Source: CAUZRD01 sp963582255
GTDB lineage: Bacteria; Pseudomonadota; Alphaproteobacteria; Rhizobiales; TMED25
Assembly (NCBI GenBank): GCA_963582255.1
Contig: CAUZRD010000035.1
Span: forward strand, 1-15,090
Direction of reading: 5' to 3'
Length of the DNA: 15,090 nt
A program made the position numbers and the translations under genes. The notes below the pieces were generated by a model. That model was not told the origin of the DNA, searched no databases, and saw only the letters and a list, made by a program, of their open reading frames with translations. Below, in pieces: positions 1-7,525 of this stretch. Within the stretch, counting starts at the first letter, position 1, and each line of letters starts with the position of its first letter.

Positions 1-18
1 ATCTCTCATATACAACAG

Positions 19-1275
19 CTAGCTGCGGCCTTCCATGTCGACATTGCGCAATTGCGGGAATATGCGCCACCAAAGCAGAGATAGTGATACAGTCAATAGA
101 CCCCCGACCGCGACTGCTGGGATAACACCGATCAAAGCGGCACTCGTGCCCGCACGGAAATCTCCTATTTCATTTGAGCTATTGGTGGTCAGGGAATGGA
201 CTGAAGATACTCGGCCACGCATATGATCTGGTGTAATGAGTTGAACCACGGTTTGGCGGATGTTGGTGCTTATCATATCAGCCATCCCAAACAACCCAAG
301 AAAAAACAACGACAACCAAAAATTTTCAGACAAGGCAAACATTGAACTCGTAGCCCCAATCACGGCAACAGATAACACGAGTTTCACACCTACATTTGCG
401 CGCAGCGGCAATTGCGCCAGAAACAACCCCACCACAACCGCACCAAACGCAGGCATAGCACGCAAAAGTCCAAGACCTTCCGGGCCAACCATCAAAACAT
501 CACGAGCAAAGACCGGCAACATACCAAGAATACCGCTAAACAGGATCGCGACCAAATCCATCGACATGATGGCCAGCACCAATTTGTTGGTCCAAACATA
601 AGAAAACCCGCTGATGAGTTCATCAAGGCTCACCGCTTTTTTGGGACGATCACGACGTGGTGAAACCAGCAAGGCTGCGCACACTAGAGAAATAGCAAAA
701 CTCACAAGTGCCAAGAAATATACCCAGTATCCAATAGTTGCGATCAGCAATCCAGCTAGTGCAGGACCCGCAAGCTGGGAAAATTTTCCGACCGAAGTCG
801 TATAGGCGATCGCAGAAGGAAACTGACTTTTTTCAACCAAATTTGGGAGAATTGATACGAGGCTCGGGTGATAGAATGCCCGCCCGGTTCCATGGAGAAG
901 TAGCACTAGGAAAATTGGCCAAGGATCCGTACCACCAGAAAGCGCATAATAAAGTAAAAAAGCAGCTACCAAGCCATGTACAAAATTACAACTGGCGATA
1001 ATTAGTCGGCGATTCATCCGGTCAGCCGCGAGCCCTGCCGCCATAAAAAGACAAAAAATCGGCGCTATCTGAAACAGTCCCACCAGCCCCAGATCTAACG
1101 GATTACTGGTCATTTCATAGATTTGCCATCCAACCGTTACGGTCACGAATTGAATGGCCAGAGAATTGAACATACGCCCGCACATAAATTTGACAAAATT
1201 CAACGAAAGCCAAAGTGAGGGCGGAGACGCTCCGTCTTCGAGATTGGTATCTATAGGAGGTGGGGGTGTCGACAT
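19..1275 (-). CDS. MFS transporter, EntS-like (MFS_3) exporter
   Basis: Inner-membrane major facilitator protein, about 418 residues from the chosen start, matching the usual size of 12-helix MFS_3/EntS-type exporters. The sequence is a run of long hydrophobic segments. The loop after helix 2 reads GLAADRMNRRLII, the MFS motif A. A second basic loop (SPRRDRPKKAVS) lies between the two six-helix halves. The C-terminal half carries the RGRVSSVHSL and GDFRAGTSAALIG stretches typical of this subfamily. The substrate cannot be read from sequence; EntS itself exports a siderophore, but many relatives are uncharacterised. The frame stays open to a TTG at 1350 with another ATG at 1305. I prefer the ATG at 1273-1275 because the protein then begins MSTPPPPI and runs straight into the family-like cytoplasmic N-terminus. 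None of the three starts has a good ribosome binding site. No siderophore genes are nearby. Confidence 0.85.
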   Translation of the reverse strand: MSTPPPPIDTNLEDGASPPSLWLSLNFVKFMCGRMFNSLAIQFVTVTVGWQIYEMTSNPLDLGLVGLFQIAPIFCLFMAAGLAADRMNRRLIIASCNFVHGLVAAFLLYYALSGGTDPWPIFLVLLLHGTGRAFYHPSLVSILPNLVEKSQFPSAIAYTTSVGKFSQLAGPALAGLLIATIGYWVYFLALVSFAISLVCAALLVSPRRDRPKKAVSLDELISGFSYVWTNKLVLAIMSMDLVAILFSGILGMLPVFARDVLMVGPEGLGLLRAMPAFGAVVVGLFLAQLPLRANVGVKLVLSVAVIGATSSMFALSENFWLSLFFLGLFGMADMISTNIRQTVVQLITPDHMRGRVSSVHSLTTNSSNEIGDFRAGTSAALIGVIPAVAVGGLLTVSLSLLWWRIFPQLRNVDMEGRS

Positions 1276-1553
1276 TATGCAAGTGTGTCCGATCAGGACG
1301 TCCATCGGGAGCCATCCATTCGCACAGAGAGCCCGCTGCCGCAAGCGCAATCAAGAATGTAGGGAAATATCAATTATGTTAGCATTCAGTTCTATACTTA
1401 AGATCATAGAGTGCTAGGTATTTTGATTCCATTGCGGTGAAATCCATCACCGTTTAAATTAACTTCAGATCATCCAGATAGCCCATCCACTTCACTAAGA
1501 GACTACTATCGCCGCAGAATTATCATTTCAGTTCATGGCTTACCGGTATTTTC
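1276..1553. promoter_or_regulatory. Divergent intergenic region, MFS exporter / transglycosylase
   Basis: 278 bp with no coding potential, holding the start regions of two divergent genes. It contains a perfect 18-bp inverted repeat at 1435-1452 (listed separately). I see no confident -35/-10 pair and no strong Shine-Dalgarno for either gene. Confidence 0.5.
1435..1452. repeat. Perfect inverted repeat CGGTGA-N6-TCACCG
   Basis: Arms CGGTGA (1435-1440) and TCACCG (1447-1452) are exact reverse complements around a 6-base spacer. It sits in the divergent promoter region, about 100 bp from the transglycosylase start and 160 bp from the MFS start. No gene ends here, so a terminator role for a mapped gene is unlikely; an operator is possible. 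Confidence 0.5.
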
Positions 1554-2756
1554 ATGCTATTCAATAAGGAAACCAATGCTGTAAAATTCTTGATTGCGCT
1601 AGCTTTAGGGCTAGCCTTATTCAGCACCCCAGCAGTCGCTAATTTTAGATCTTGCATCAATGATTTAAAATCACACGCAACTCGGCTTGGTATCCTTTCC
1701 ACCATCACTTCCTCCGCACTAAACATTAATGAGCCAATTGCAAAAGTTTTACGCCTATCGCGCGAGCAACCAGAATTTAAAACACCAATCTGGGACTATT
1801 TCAGTTTCTTGATAGATGAACAGCGCATTGCCGATGGTATCCAGATGATGAAGCGCCATGATGACGTATTGAGCGCGGCCGAAGATCGCTTTGGTGTTAA
1901 CCGTTATGTGATTACTGCCATTTGGGGAATTGAGACCAATTTTGGACGCGATATCGGCAATAACTTCCTGCCCCATGCACTGGCAACGCTGGCATGTAAC
2001 GGCGGACGAAAAGCCGGGTTCTGGCGTAACGAGTTGATGGCAGCACTTAAAATTGTTAATCGCGGTGATCTCAAGCTTGAGCACTTATACAGCTCATGGG
2101 CGGGCGCGTTCGGACAAACTCAATTTCTTCCCTCAACCTATTTGCGACTCGCGGTTGATTTTGATGAGGATGGCCGGCGCGATTTGATAGAATCGACAGC
2201 AGATGCGCTGGGTTCAACAGCAAATTTTCTCAAGCGAGCCGGATGGAAACGCAAAGAATCGTGGATGATTGAAGTCAAAGTTCCGCACGGATATCGCGGC
2301 ACGTCTGGGCGTAAGCAACTAGCATCGCTTTCAACCTGGAGCAACCGCGGTGTGGTGCGAGGAGATGGCATGCCTGTTAGCGGAGATACAAAGGCTGGCC
2401 TTATTCTTCCAGCTGGTGCGAACGGCCCAGGTTTTTTGGTGTTTCGTAATTTCAACGCTATCTATGCCTATAATCAAGCTGAATCCTACGCACTAGCAAT
2501 TTCGCATCTGGCCGATCGGCTGGCCGGGTATCCAAAACTTCGCACAGCATGGCCAACAGACGATCCAGGCTTATCGCGGATTCAGAGGTTCCATCTTCAA
2601 GAGCTTCTGGTCACGCAAGGATATGACATTGGCAAAGTTGATGGGAAAATCGGGCCAATCTCGCGCGCTGCTATCGCTCAGGCCGAAGAGCGCGCTGGCA
2701 TGCGACAGACCGGGCGAGCAGGGAAAAAAATCTACCAGATATTGGGAGGCGAGTAG
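1554..2756 (+). CDS. Lytic murein transglycosylase, MltB type (SLT_2 + peptidoglycan-binding domain)
   Basis: Periplasmic enzyme that cleaves the MurNAc-GlcNAc bond of peptidoglycan, forming 1,6-anhydro-MurNAc ends during wall turnover. The 400-residue protein begins with a signal peptide (hydrophobic core about 11-27, likely cleavage after AVA, residues 27-29). The catalytic SLT_2 domain follows at about 30-325. It holds the active-site glutamate in WGIETNFG (E127), the substrate-groove stretch SWAGAFGQTQFLPSTY (181-196), and NFNAIYAYNQAESYALAI (299-316), the family's C-terminal signature. A PG_binding_1 domain of three short helices occupies about 341-398 (LQELLVTQGYDIGKVDG, then IGPISRAAI). 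There is no lipobox, so it is soluble or loosely attached rather than an MltB-style lipoprotein. The start is ATG with little Shine-Dalgarno; the signal peptide supports it. It converges on the deacetylase gene 65 bp downstream. Confidence 0.93.
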   Translation: MLFNKETNAVKFLIALALGLALFSTPAVANFRSCINDLKSHATRLGILSTITSSALNINEPIAKVLRLSREQPEFKTPIWDYFSFLIDEQRIADGIQMMKRHDDVLSAAEDRFGVNRYVITAIWGIETNFGRDIGNNFLPHALATLACNGGRKAGFWRNELMAALKIVNRGDLKLEHLYSSWAGAFGQTQFLPSTYLRLAVDFDEDGRRDLIESTADALGSTANFLKRAGWKRKESWMIEVKVPHGYRGTSGRKQLASLSTWSNRGVVRGDGMPVSGDTKAGLILPAGANGPGFLVFRNFNAIYAYNQAESYALAISHLADRLAGYPKLRTAWPTDDPGLSRIQRFHLQELLVTQGYDIGKVDGKIGPISRAAIAQAEERAGMRQTGRAGKKIYQILGGE

Positions 2757-2821
2757 TCACCTAATTCTTCTATCGTAGATAAACAAGTAGTACTGAGTCC
2801 CAGGCTGGTCGACGACCCAAC

Positions 2822-3673
2822 TCACCGGCAGTGCGATTGCTCAATCAGACCTGACTCTTTCGCCTCCAAAGCAGCCGCTTCCATAGTCATGAACACCGCT
2901 CCCTCCTTGGCCAGTTTAGCAACCAGATCCTCAAGTGCCAGCATACGATATCCACGACCGATGACATACGGATGCATAGTGAGAGTGAGGATGCCATGCT
3001 CAACGGTCTTCTGCATATATATAAATTCGTCAAACCAGTTTGTTAAAACCTCACGCGCCGGACGCAATCCAGGTAACACCACAGCATCTGTACGCATATA
3101 TTCAAAATGTGGATGATCATCAAGCGACCAACTAATAGGCATTTCAATCAGATCCGTCCGCTTTCCAAACTCATATGGCCGATCAAGTGTGGCAACATCA
3201 CCTTGCCGGCACCAATAGGGTGAGTAGTCATCTCCCATCATTGACGTATCGTAGATAAATCCGTGCGCGATCAGAAGTTCGATAGTATGCGGACTTAAAT
3301 CCCAGGATGGAGAGCGATAGCCGTGTGCCTTCTTCCCCCACATGCGTTTGATTACTTCATTGGCCTGAGCCAGTTCGTCCTCTTCCTGGTCACGACTGAG
3401 GCTGGCTGGCGGATGATGGTTCCAGCCGTGATGGCCTATTTCATGCCCGCCAACGATTACATTTTCACAAATTCCGGGATAAGTTTCCAACGTAAAGCCA
3501 GGAATGAACCAAGTCGCTGGAATGTTGTTCGCTTTTAAAAGGTCCAATAATCTCATCGCACCGCGTACGCCAAACTCTCCGCGTGAAAGTGGGGTCGGGC
3601 TAGTCATCTTTCGGGCGATGAAGCCAGACATGGTATCGAAATCAAACGTCAGACAGACAATGTGGCGGGGCAT
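2822..3673 (-). CDS. Polysaccharide deacetylase family protein (PuuE/HpPgdA-like, CE4/NodB fold)
   Basis: Probable metal-dependent amide hydrolase, 283 residues, with no signal peptide, so cytoplasmic. Motif 1 is TFDFD (residues 9-13), supplying the catalytic or metal aspartates. The metal-binding H-x3-H is in HHGWNHHPP (H82 and H86). YRSPSWD is at 119-125, and a late histidine lies in LTMHPYV (H234). The SRGEFGVRG stretch at 30-38 followed by a short helix marks the PuuE/HpPgdA branch rather than secreted chitin or peptidoglycan deacetylases. Characterised members of that branch act on small cyclic or N-acyl compounds (allantoin for PuuE) as well as on peptidoglycan, so the substrate is open. 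ATG at 3671-3673 is the only sensible start; its ribosome binding site is weak. It is divergent from the oxidoreductase/M20 operon across 124 bp, which suggests shared control. Confidence 0.85.
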   Translation of the reverse strand: MPRHIVCLTFDFDTMSGFIARKMTSPTPLSRGEFGVRGAMRLLDLLKANNIPATWFIPGFTLETYPGICENVIVGGHEIGHHGWNHHPPASLSRDQEEDELAQANEVIKRMWGKKAHGYRSPSWDLSPHTIELLIAHGFIYDTSMMGDDYSPYWCRQGDVATLDRPYEFGKRTDLIEMPISWSLDDHPHFEYMRTDAVVLPGLRPAREVLTNWFDEFIYMQKTVEHGILTLTMHPYVIGRGYRMLALEDLVAKLAKEGAVFMTMEAAALEAKESGLIEQSHCR

Positions 3674-3797
3674 GGTAAACAGTCTTTATTTATGTCAGAT
3701 GGGCTAGGCTATAGCATACTAAAGGCACATACCATGATCAGTACATAAGGTTATGCATTGATACGGGAGTATATTCCCACACCACCACGAGGTATAA
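3674..3797. promoter_or_regulatory. Divergent promoter region, deacetylase / oxidoreductase
   Basis: 124 bp between two divergent starts. A near-palindrome lies at 3765-3778 (separate entry). The oxidoreductase has a GAGG at 3789-3792, a few bases from its ATG. No convincing -35/-10 pair could be fixed by eye. Confidence 0.5.
3765..3778. promoter_or_regulatory. Near-palindrome GGGAGTATATTCCC, candidate operator
   Basis: Twelve of 14 bases match the reverse complement (GGGA / TATA / TCCC; only positions 5 and 10 mismatch). It ends 19 bases before the oxidoreductase ATG, where a bound repressor would block transcription of the oxidoreductase/M20 operon. This is a candidate only; the regulator is not in the window. 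Confidence 0.3.
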
Positions 3798-4949
3798 ATG
3801 TCGAGTTCTCCAATTGGAATTATCGTCAATGGTGCGACCAGCAGGATTGCGACCACACAGCATCTGCGGGGCGCTCTCATTCCGATGCGAGATGAGGGCG
3901 GTATTGAAATAGGCGGAGAGCTTTATGTTCCAGATATTTATATTGTCGGACGAAATGCACACCGACTTGAACGTCTTGCGAACGAACTAAGTATTGAAAA
4001 CTGGACCACAGATCTTTCCGCCGCACTTAATAACCCTGATTATCCGATAATGTTTGACGGGGCAATCACACATCTTCGAACAGAAACCTTGATGCGCGCG
4101 ATTGAGGCTGGCAAACATATTTACTCAGAAAAACCGGTCGCCCCGAGCGTGACGGAAGGGTGCAGACTGCTACGGGCGGCACAAGCAAAAGGGCTTAAGC
4201 ATGGCGCGGTCGAAGACAAGGTCTATTTGCCCGGATTACAAAAACTTGCAAAGTTGCTTGACGAAGGATTTCTAGGCGAGGTGCTCCAATTCAAACTCGA
4301 ATTTGGTTGGTGGGTCTTTGATGGAATAGATATCCCATGCCAACGACCGAGTTGGAATTATCGCAATCGAACCGGGGGGGGAATGATTTCAGATATGCAT
4401 CCTCACTGGCGCTATATCATTGAACGCCTGCTTGGCCCTATCTCCAGCGTAGTTGCCGTAGCTTGGACGGCAACACCACGCCGCGTCGACGAGGACGGCA
4501 CCCACTACAAGGTGGATGTTGAGGACAGTACTGCAGCACTCATCGAACTTCGCTCCGGCATAATTGGCAGCCTAAACGCATCATGGGCGACCCGGGTATG
4601 GAATGATGAACCACTCGCATTTCATATTGATGGAACCCTAGGATCAGCCATTGCTGGGCCCCAGGCGTGTCATTCCCAATCATATGCGGACACACCCGCT
4701 GTTACATGGAATCTTACATCAAAATCCAGCACACAAAACAGCGAGAACTGGCGTGAAATTTTAGACCCAATCCGAGATATGAATTCATACCGAGTAGGGT
4801 GGGAAGGGTTTCTTTCCCATGTGATTGCCAACACTCCCTTCTCATCCACATTCGAGGCTGGGATCCGTGATGTTAAACTTGCCGAAGCCTGTTTGAGGAG
4901 CCACAGCGAGCGCCGCTGGGTGTCCATGGACGATAGGGTCAATAACTGA
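3798..4949 (+). CDS. Gfo/Idh/MocA family NAD(P)-dependent oxidoreductase
   Basis: Cytoplasmic dehydrogenase of 383 residues, the usual size for the family, whose members oxidise or reduce hydroxyls of sugars, inositols and related compounds. The N-terminal Rossmann domain (about 5-130) begins IGIIVNGATSRIATTQHL, a family-variant nucleotide-binding turn. The diagnostic EKP triad is in YSEKPVA (E111-K112-P113). The C-terminal alpha/beta domain (about 140-370) holds the likely substrate and proton-relay residues in SDMHPHWRY (D199, H201, H203). The start ATG has GAGG a few bases upstream. The M20 peptidase gene begins 27 bp after the stop with its own ribosome binding site, so the two are surely one operon. 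The substrate is not predictable; the pairing with an amidohydrolase-like deacetylase and an M20 enzyme suggests breakdown of an N-substituted sugar or amino compound, which is inference. Confidence 0.88.
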   Translation: MSSSPIGIIVNGATSRIATTQHLRGALIPMRDEGGIEIGGELYVPDIYIVGRNAHRLERLANELSIENWTTDLSAALNNPDYPIMFDGAITHLRTETLMRAIEAGKHIYSEKPVAPSVTEGCRLLRAAQAKGLKHGAVEDKVYLPGLQKLAKLLDEGFLGEVLQFKLEFGWWVFDGIDIPCQRPSWNYRNRTGGGMISDMHPHWRYIIERLLGPISSVVAVAWTATPRRVDEDGTHYKVDVEDSTAALIELRSGIIGSLNASWATRVWNDEPLAFHIDGTLGSAIAGPQACHSQSYADTPAVTWNLTSKSSTQNSENWREILDPIRDMNSYRVGWEGFLSHVIANTPFSSTFEAGIRDVKLAEACLRSHSERRWVSMDDRVNN

Positions 4950-4976
4950 GCACTCAAGAAAAACCGGGAGAATTCC

Positions 4977-6146
4977 ATGAGCCTATCAGCCATCGAAACA
5001 GCCGTTGCCAACGATCTAAAAGCAAGCAACTCTGAAATGCGAGATTTGCTAGAAAAACTGGTCAACACTGATTCACCCAGCCGCGAAAAGTTGGCTGTCG
5101 ACGCCGCCGGCGGCATAATCTCTAATTTTTGCGATAAGAATAATATCCATGTTTCCATCATCAGCCATGATGAGTTTGGCGATGTGCTTAAGGCCGAACC
5201 ATTTGGTGGCGGTAGCGCCGAGAAGAATTCGGTGATTTTGATGGGTCATCGCGATACTGTATTTCCGCTTGGGGAAGCTGCACGCCGACCCTACCGTGAA
5301 GACAACAAGCGGGCTTATGGTCCGGGCGTTGGCGATATGAAAGCGGGCCTTGTGATCAACGTATTCATTTTGCGCGCACTTAAACGCCACAGTAACGTGC
5401 CTCTGCCAATCAAGGGACTGTTCACATCGGATGAAGAAATTGGTTCACCGGGCTCACGCCCGGTGATAGAGCGCGAGGCAGCGCAGGCCAACACGGTATT
5501 TAACTCCGAGCCGGCAAGAGCCAGTGGAAAAGTTGTTGTTGGGCGAAAAGGCGGCATCTTCCTGAGACTCGATGTTTATGGAAAAGCTGCTCACTCGGGT
5601 GCCAAACCAGGTACCGGCATCAGCGCCATTGATGCAATTGCACGAAAAGTCATTGCAATCCATGGCCTGTGTGACCCGCTAAAAGGCATAAACTTGAATG
5701 TCGGAATGCTGCATGGAGGCGAAGTCATCAATATGGTCGCACCACATGCTTATGGCGAATTTGACCTGCGCTATATCACGCCAGAAGATCGGGCCGGCAT
5801 GCTTGAGCAAGTGAATGCCGTTGCCGCCCGCGAAGATGTGCCCGGCGCTCGTGCGGAGATTTCTATTCTTAGCGAATTTGTACCGCTGAAACAGTCCGAA
5901 GCATCCAAGTCACTCTATGAACTCTACCGCGGCGCGGCGCGCGATGTTGGATTTGAGGTCGAGGGTGATTTTTCAGGTGGCTGCGCCGATTCCGGATTTA
6001 CCTCAGAAGTCGGCGCGCCAACTCTTTGCGGCACCGGAGCAATTGGTGGTAATTTCCATTCTAAAGACGAATATATAGAACTTGCCTCGCTAGTACCTCG
6101 TGCGCAGGCTCTCGCATTCGCAGCCCTGCGCCGTCTCAACGTTTAA
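4977..6146 (+). CDS. M20 family metallopeptidase, carboxypeptidase G2 / ArgE-DapE-like
   Basis: Di-zinc amidohydrolase of 389 residues with no signal peptide, expected to remove an amino acid from an N-acyl or peptide conjugate in the cytoplasm. All M20 metal and catalytic residues are present: H91 and D93 in GHRDTV, bridging D120 in GVGDMKAG, catalytic E153 with E154 in SDEEIGSPGS, E178 in NSEPAR, and H361 in NFHSKDEY. The lid/dimerisation domain (about 185-300) carries AAHSGAKPGTGISAI with H206, the pattern of glutamate carboxypeptidase (CPG2) relatives. R92 replaces the usual methionine of GHMDTV. GGGAG lies seven bases before the ATG, and the oxidoreductase stop is 27 bp upstream, so they form an operon. 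CPG2 relatives cleave folate-like and acyl-glutamate substrates, but the family is broad, so I leave the substrate open. Confidence 0.9.
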   Translation: MSLSAIETAVANDLKASNSEMRDLLEKLVNTDSPSREKLAVDAAGGIISNFCDKNNIHVSIISHDEFGDVLKAEPFGGGSAEKNSVILMGHRDTVFPLGEAARRPYREDNKRAYGPGVGDMKAGLVINVFILRALKRHSNVPLPIKGLFTSDEEIGSPGSRPVIEREAAQANTVFNSEPARASGKVVVGRKGGIFLRLDVYGKAAHSGAKPGTGISAIDAIARKVIAIHGLCDPLKGINLNVGMLHGGEVINMVAPHAYGEFDLRYITPEDRAGMLEQVNAVAAREDVPGARAEISILSEFVPLKQSEASKSLYELYRGAARDVGFEVEGDFSGGCADSGFTSEVGAPTLCGTGAIGGNFHSKDEYIELASLVPRAQALAFAALRRLNV

Positions 6147-6212
6147 AGATCTAAGCATCCAGCGTTTTTCGTTCGTGTAACCCTCACAGTGCAACAATTG
6201 ATCTAAGCTTTA

Positions 6213-7337
6213 CTATTTTTCGACCCCATCATCCGGCGCTCCAAAATGGGTTACATACCGGGTTTTGATCTGCTCCGTCGGCAAAATAACGATAACATCA
6301 GTGGTACCGAATTGGTGGTCTACTACTGCACCGTCACCTATAAAAGCACCTAGTCTTAGATATCCCTTGATAAGCGGCGGCAAGATTTTTAGCCCATCTT
6401 TTACATTGATATCTTCTTTCGCCATTCGGTTCATATTCACATAACGATGAGGGTGGGCATGTACCATCCATTCATCTGGCGCACGGGCATGATGATGAAG
6501 AAAACTGAGGCCGAGCGCGAGTTGATCAGGATTCGTACCTTCAAGGCTCGCGCATCCAACCATGACGTCAAAATTGTTCTCTTGGATATAACGAAAAACT
6601 CCATGCCACAACAGCTCTATAGTGGACTTAGTGCGATAGGATTTGAGCACGCAGGATCGGCCAAGCTCTAAAAATGTCTTGCCTGGGTGGCGCTTAATCA
6701 GGGATTCGAGGTCATACTCACCTTGAGTGTAAAAGCCTCCACAGCTTTCAGCTACCAATTGAGGAAGAAGGCGGTAGGACGCCACCACACGACTAAAAGA
6801 TCCACGAAGTAGAGGAACGCCGCGCCTTTTAGCGCCATGATCTATTACCAGCATATGGTCGCATAAGCGGTCGAATTGATCGTGATCCCGCCTCGTTACC
6901 AATGCGCGTGCATCTGCCTTGGCCGACATTTCTCGATAGAACACCCGATAACGCAAAGCCTGCGAGGCACGCACTTCATTGGATGAAATCGCCAATCTTA
7001 CCTGCATATTGCCCCGTTCGCCGTAGCTGCGCGCGACTGACTTACGTGATCTTGGAAGGAATCTACGAACTCGATCAGATAACTGGCGAGGATTCAATTC
7101 AGATTCGGCCAGCAACACTGATCTAATCTTCTCGCTAGCACTGATTTGTGGGCGGCGGCCGGGGAAAAACCGCGCCAATGTGAGTGCAACACGTCCACTT
7201 CTTGAATTCAGGTGCGGGATCATGCGACGCAGCATTCTACGCGCCAGCTTTTTAGGCTTATTAGAAGAGAGACTGGGCTTGAACCGCCTTGAAGCAGGTA
7301 CAAGAATGCGTGAGCTTGCGCGTCTTCCCCTCTTCAT
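6213..7337 (-). CDS. olsB: L-ornithine N(alpha)-acyltransferase (ornithine lipid synthesis), with a long basic N-terminus
   Basis: GNAT-type acyltransferase that moves a 3-hydroxyacyl group from acyl carrier protein to ornithine, giving lyso-ornithine lipid, the first step to phosphorus-free ornithine lipids at the inner membrane. Family blocks in order: LRYRVFYREM (128-137), DHDQFDRLCDHMLV (151-164), ELGRSCVLKSYRTKSTIELL (224-243), and LPPLIKGYLRLGAF with GDGAVVD (319-340). The catalytic part (about 111-374) matches whole OlsB proteins. Ahead of it lie about 110 extra residues with roughly 30 Lys/Arg and few acids, unlike the short N-termini I know in this family. ATG at 7335-7337 has a weak purine-rich site (AGGCGGA); an alternative ATG at 7005-7007 would give 264 residues. 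The partner acyltransferase gene olsA is not in the window. It converges on the M20 gene. Confidence 0.85.
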   Translation of the reverse strand: MKRGRRASSRILVPASRRFKPSLSSNKPKKLARRMLRRMIPHLNSRSGRVALTLARFFPGRRPQISASEKIRSVLLAESELNPRQLSDRVRRFLPRSRKSVARSYGERGNMQVRLAISSNEVRASQALRYRVFYREMSAKADARALVTRRDHDQFDRLCDHMLVIDHGAKRRGVPLLRGSFSRVVASYRLLPQLVAESCGGFYTQGEYDLESLIKRHPGKTFLELGRSCVLKSYRTKSTIELLWHGVFRYIQENNFDVMVGCASLEGTNPDQLALGLSFLHHHARAPDEWMVHAHPHRYVNMNRMAKEDINVKDGLKILPPLIKGYLRLGAFIGDGAVVDHQFGTTDVIVILPTEQIKTRYVTHFGAPDDGVEK

Positions 7338-7376
7338 TGTTGATCATCCGCCTCAAAACCCAATTAAACTTATATC

Positions 7377-7396
7377 CTTTGTTTGATCGCACAAAG
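7377..7396. repeat. Inverted repeat CTTTGT-N8-ACAAAG at the olsB promoter
   Basis: Exact 6-base arms at 7377-7382 and 7391-7396 around an 8-base spacer. It spans the spacer and -35 of the tentative olsB promoter, a natural position for a repressor. The regulator is unknown. Confidence 0.35.
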
Positions 7397-7429
7397 CGTG
7401 GCTGTAGGCTAGGAAAAGCTGCCCCTGAA

Positions 7430-7458
7430 ATTACATCATTCACCGTGATGGATGTAAT
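7430..7458. repeat. 29-bp inverted repeat upstream of olsB
   Basis: Outer arms ATTACATC (7430-7437) and GATGTAAT (7451-7458) are exact reverse complements. Inside, TCAC (7440-7443) and GTGA (7445-7448) also pair around a central C, leaving only two mismatched base pairs, so 24 of 28 flanking bases match. It lies 93 bp before the olsB start and 68 bp after the gshB stop. It has no T-run on the minus strand, so it is not a standard terminator for gshB; a dimeric regulator site or an mRNA hairpin is more likely. Confidence 0.55.
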
Positions 7459-7525
7459 CTCATGGTATTAGGATTAGGCGAAGGTAAATTCCTACTATAT
7501 CCATCCCGGGCTTGTATCATGGCAG

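Larger units (their letters stand above)
7338..7525 (-). promoter_or_regulatory. olsB upstream region with a tentative promoter
   Basis: 188 bp between the end of gshB and the olsB start, both on the minus strand. On that strand TATAAG (complement of 7369-7374) could serve as -10, with CTTTGT (complement of 7391-7396) as a weak -35 at 16-base spacing, placing transcription about 30 bp ahead of the olsB ATG. Two inverted repeats lie here (separate entries). I looked for the tandem CTGTCAT Pho box known upstream of some rhizobial phosphorus-stress genes and did not find it. Confidence 0.3.

Noticed and set aside
260..601. 113-codon + strand open frame inside the MFS gene.
   Set aside because: Antisense shadow of hydrophobic codons, giving a low-complexity Thr/Asn/Pro-rich product.
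1115..1354. Open frame on the minus strand overlapping the MFS start.
   Set aside because: It shadows the MFS gene in another frame, with no ribosome binding site and no recognisable protein features.
1379..1417. CIRCE-like half-sites TTAGCATTC (1379-1387) and GAGTGCTAG (1409-1417) upstream of the MFS gene.
   Set aside because: The halves match CIRCE arms closely, but the spacer is 21 bases rather than 9, and neither neighbour is a heat-shock gene.
2757..2821. Possible terminator between the convergent transglycosylase and deacetylase genes.
   Set aside because: Only a 4-bp stem (TCTA-TCG-TAGA) without a T-run; too weak to call.
6148..6208. Direct repeat GATCTAAGC at 6148-6156 and 6200-6208 in the M20/olsB convergent gap.
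   Set aside because: Only nine bases, two copies, no other structure; not enough to call an element or terminator.
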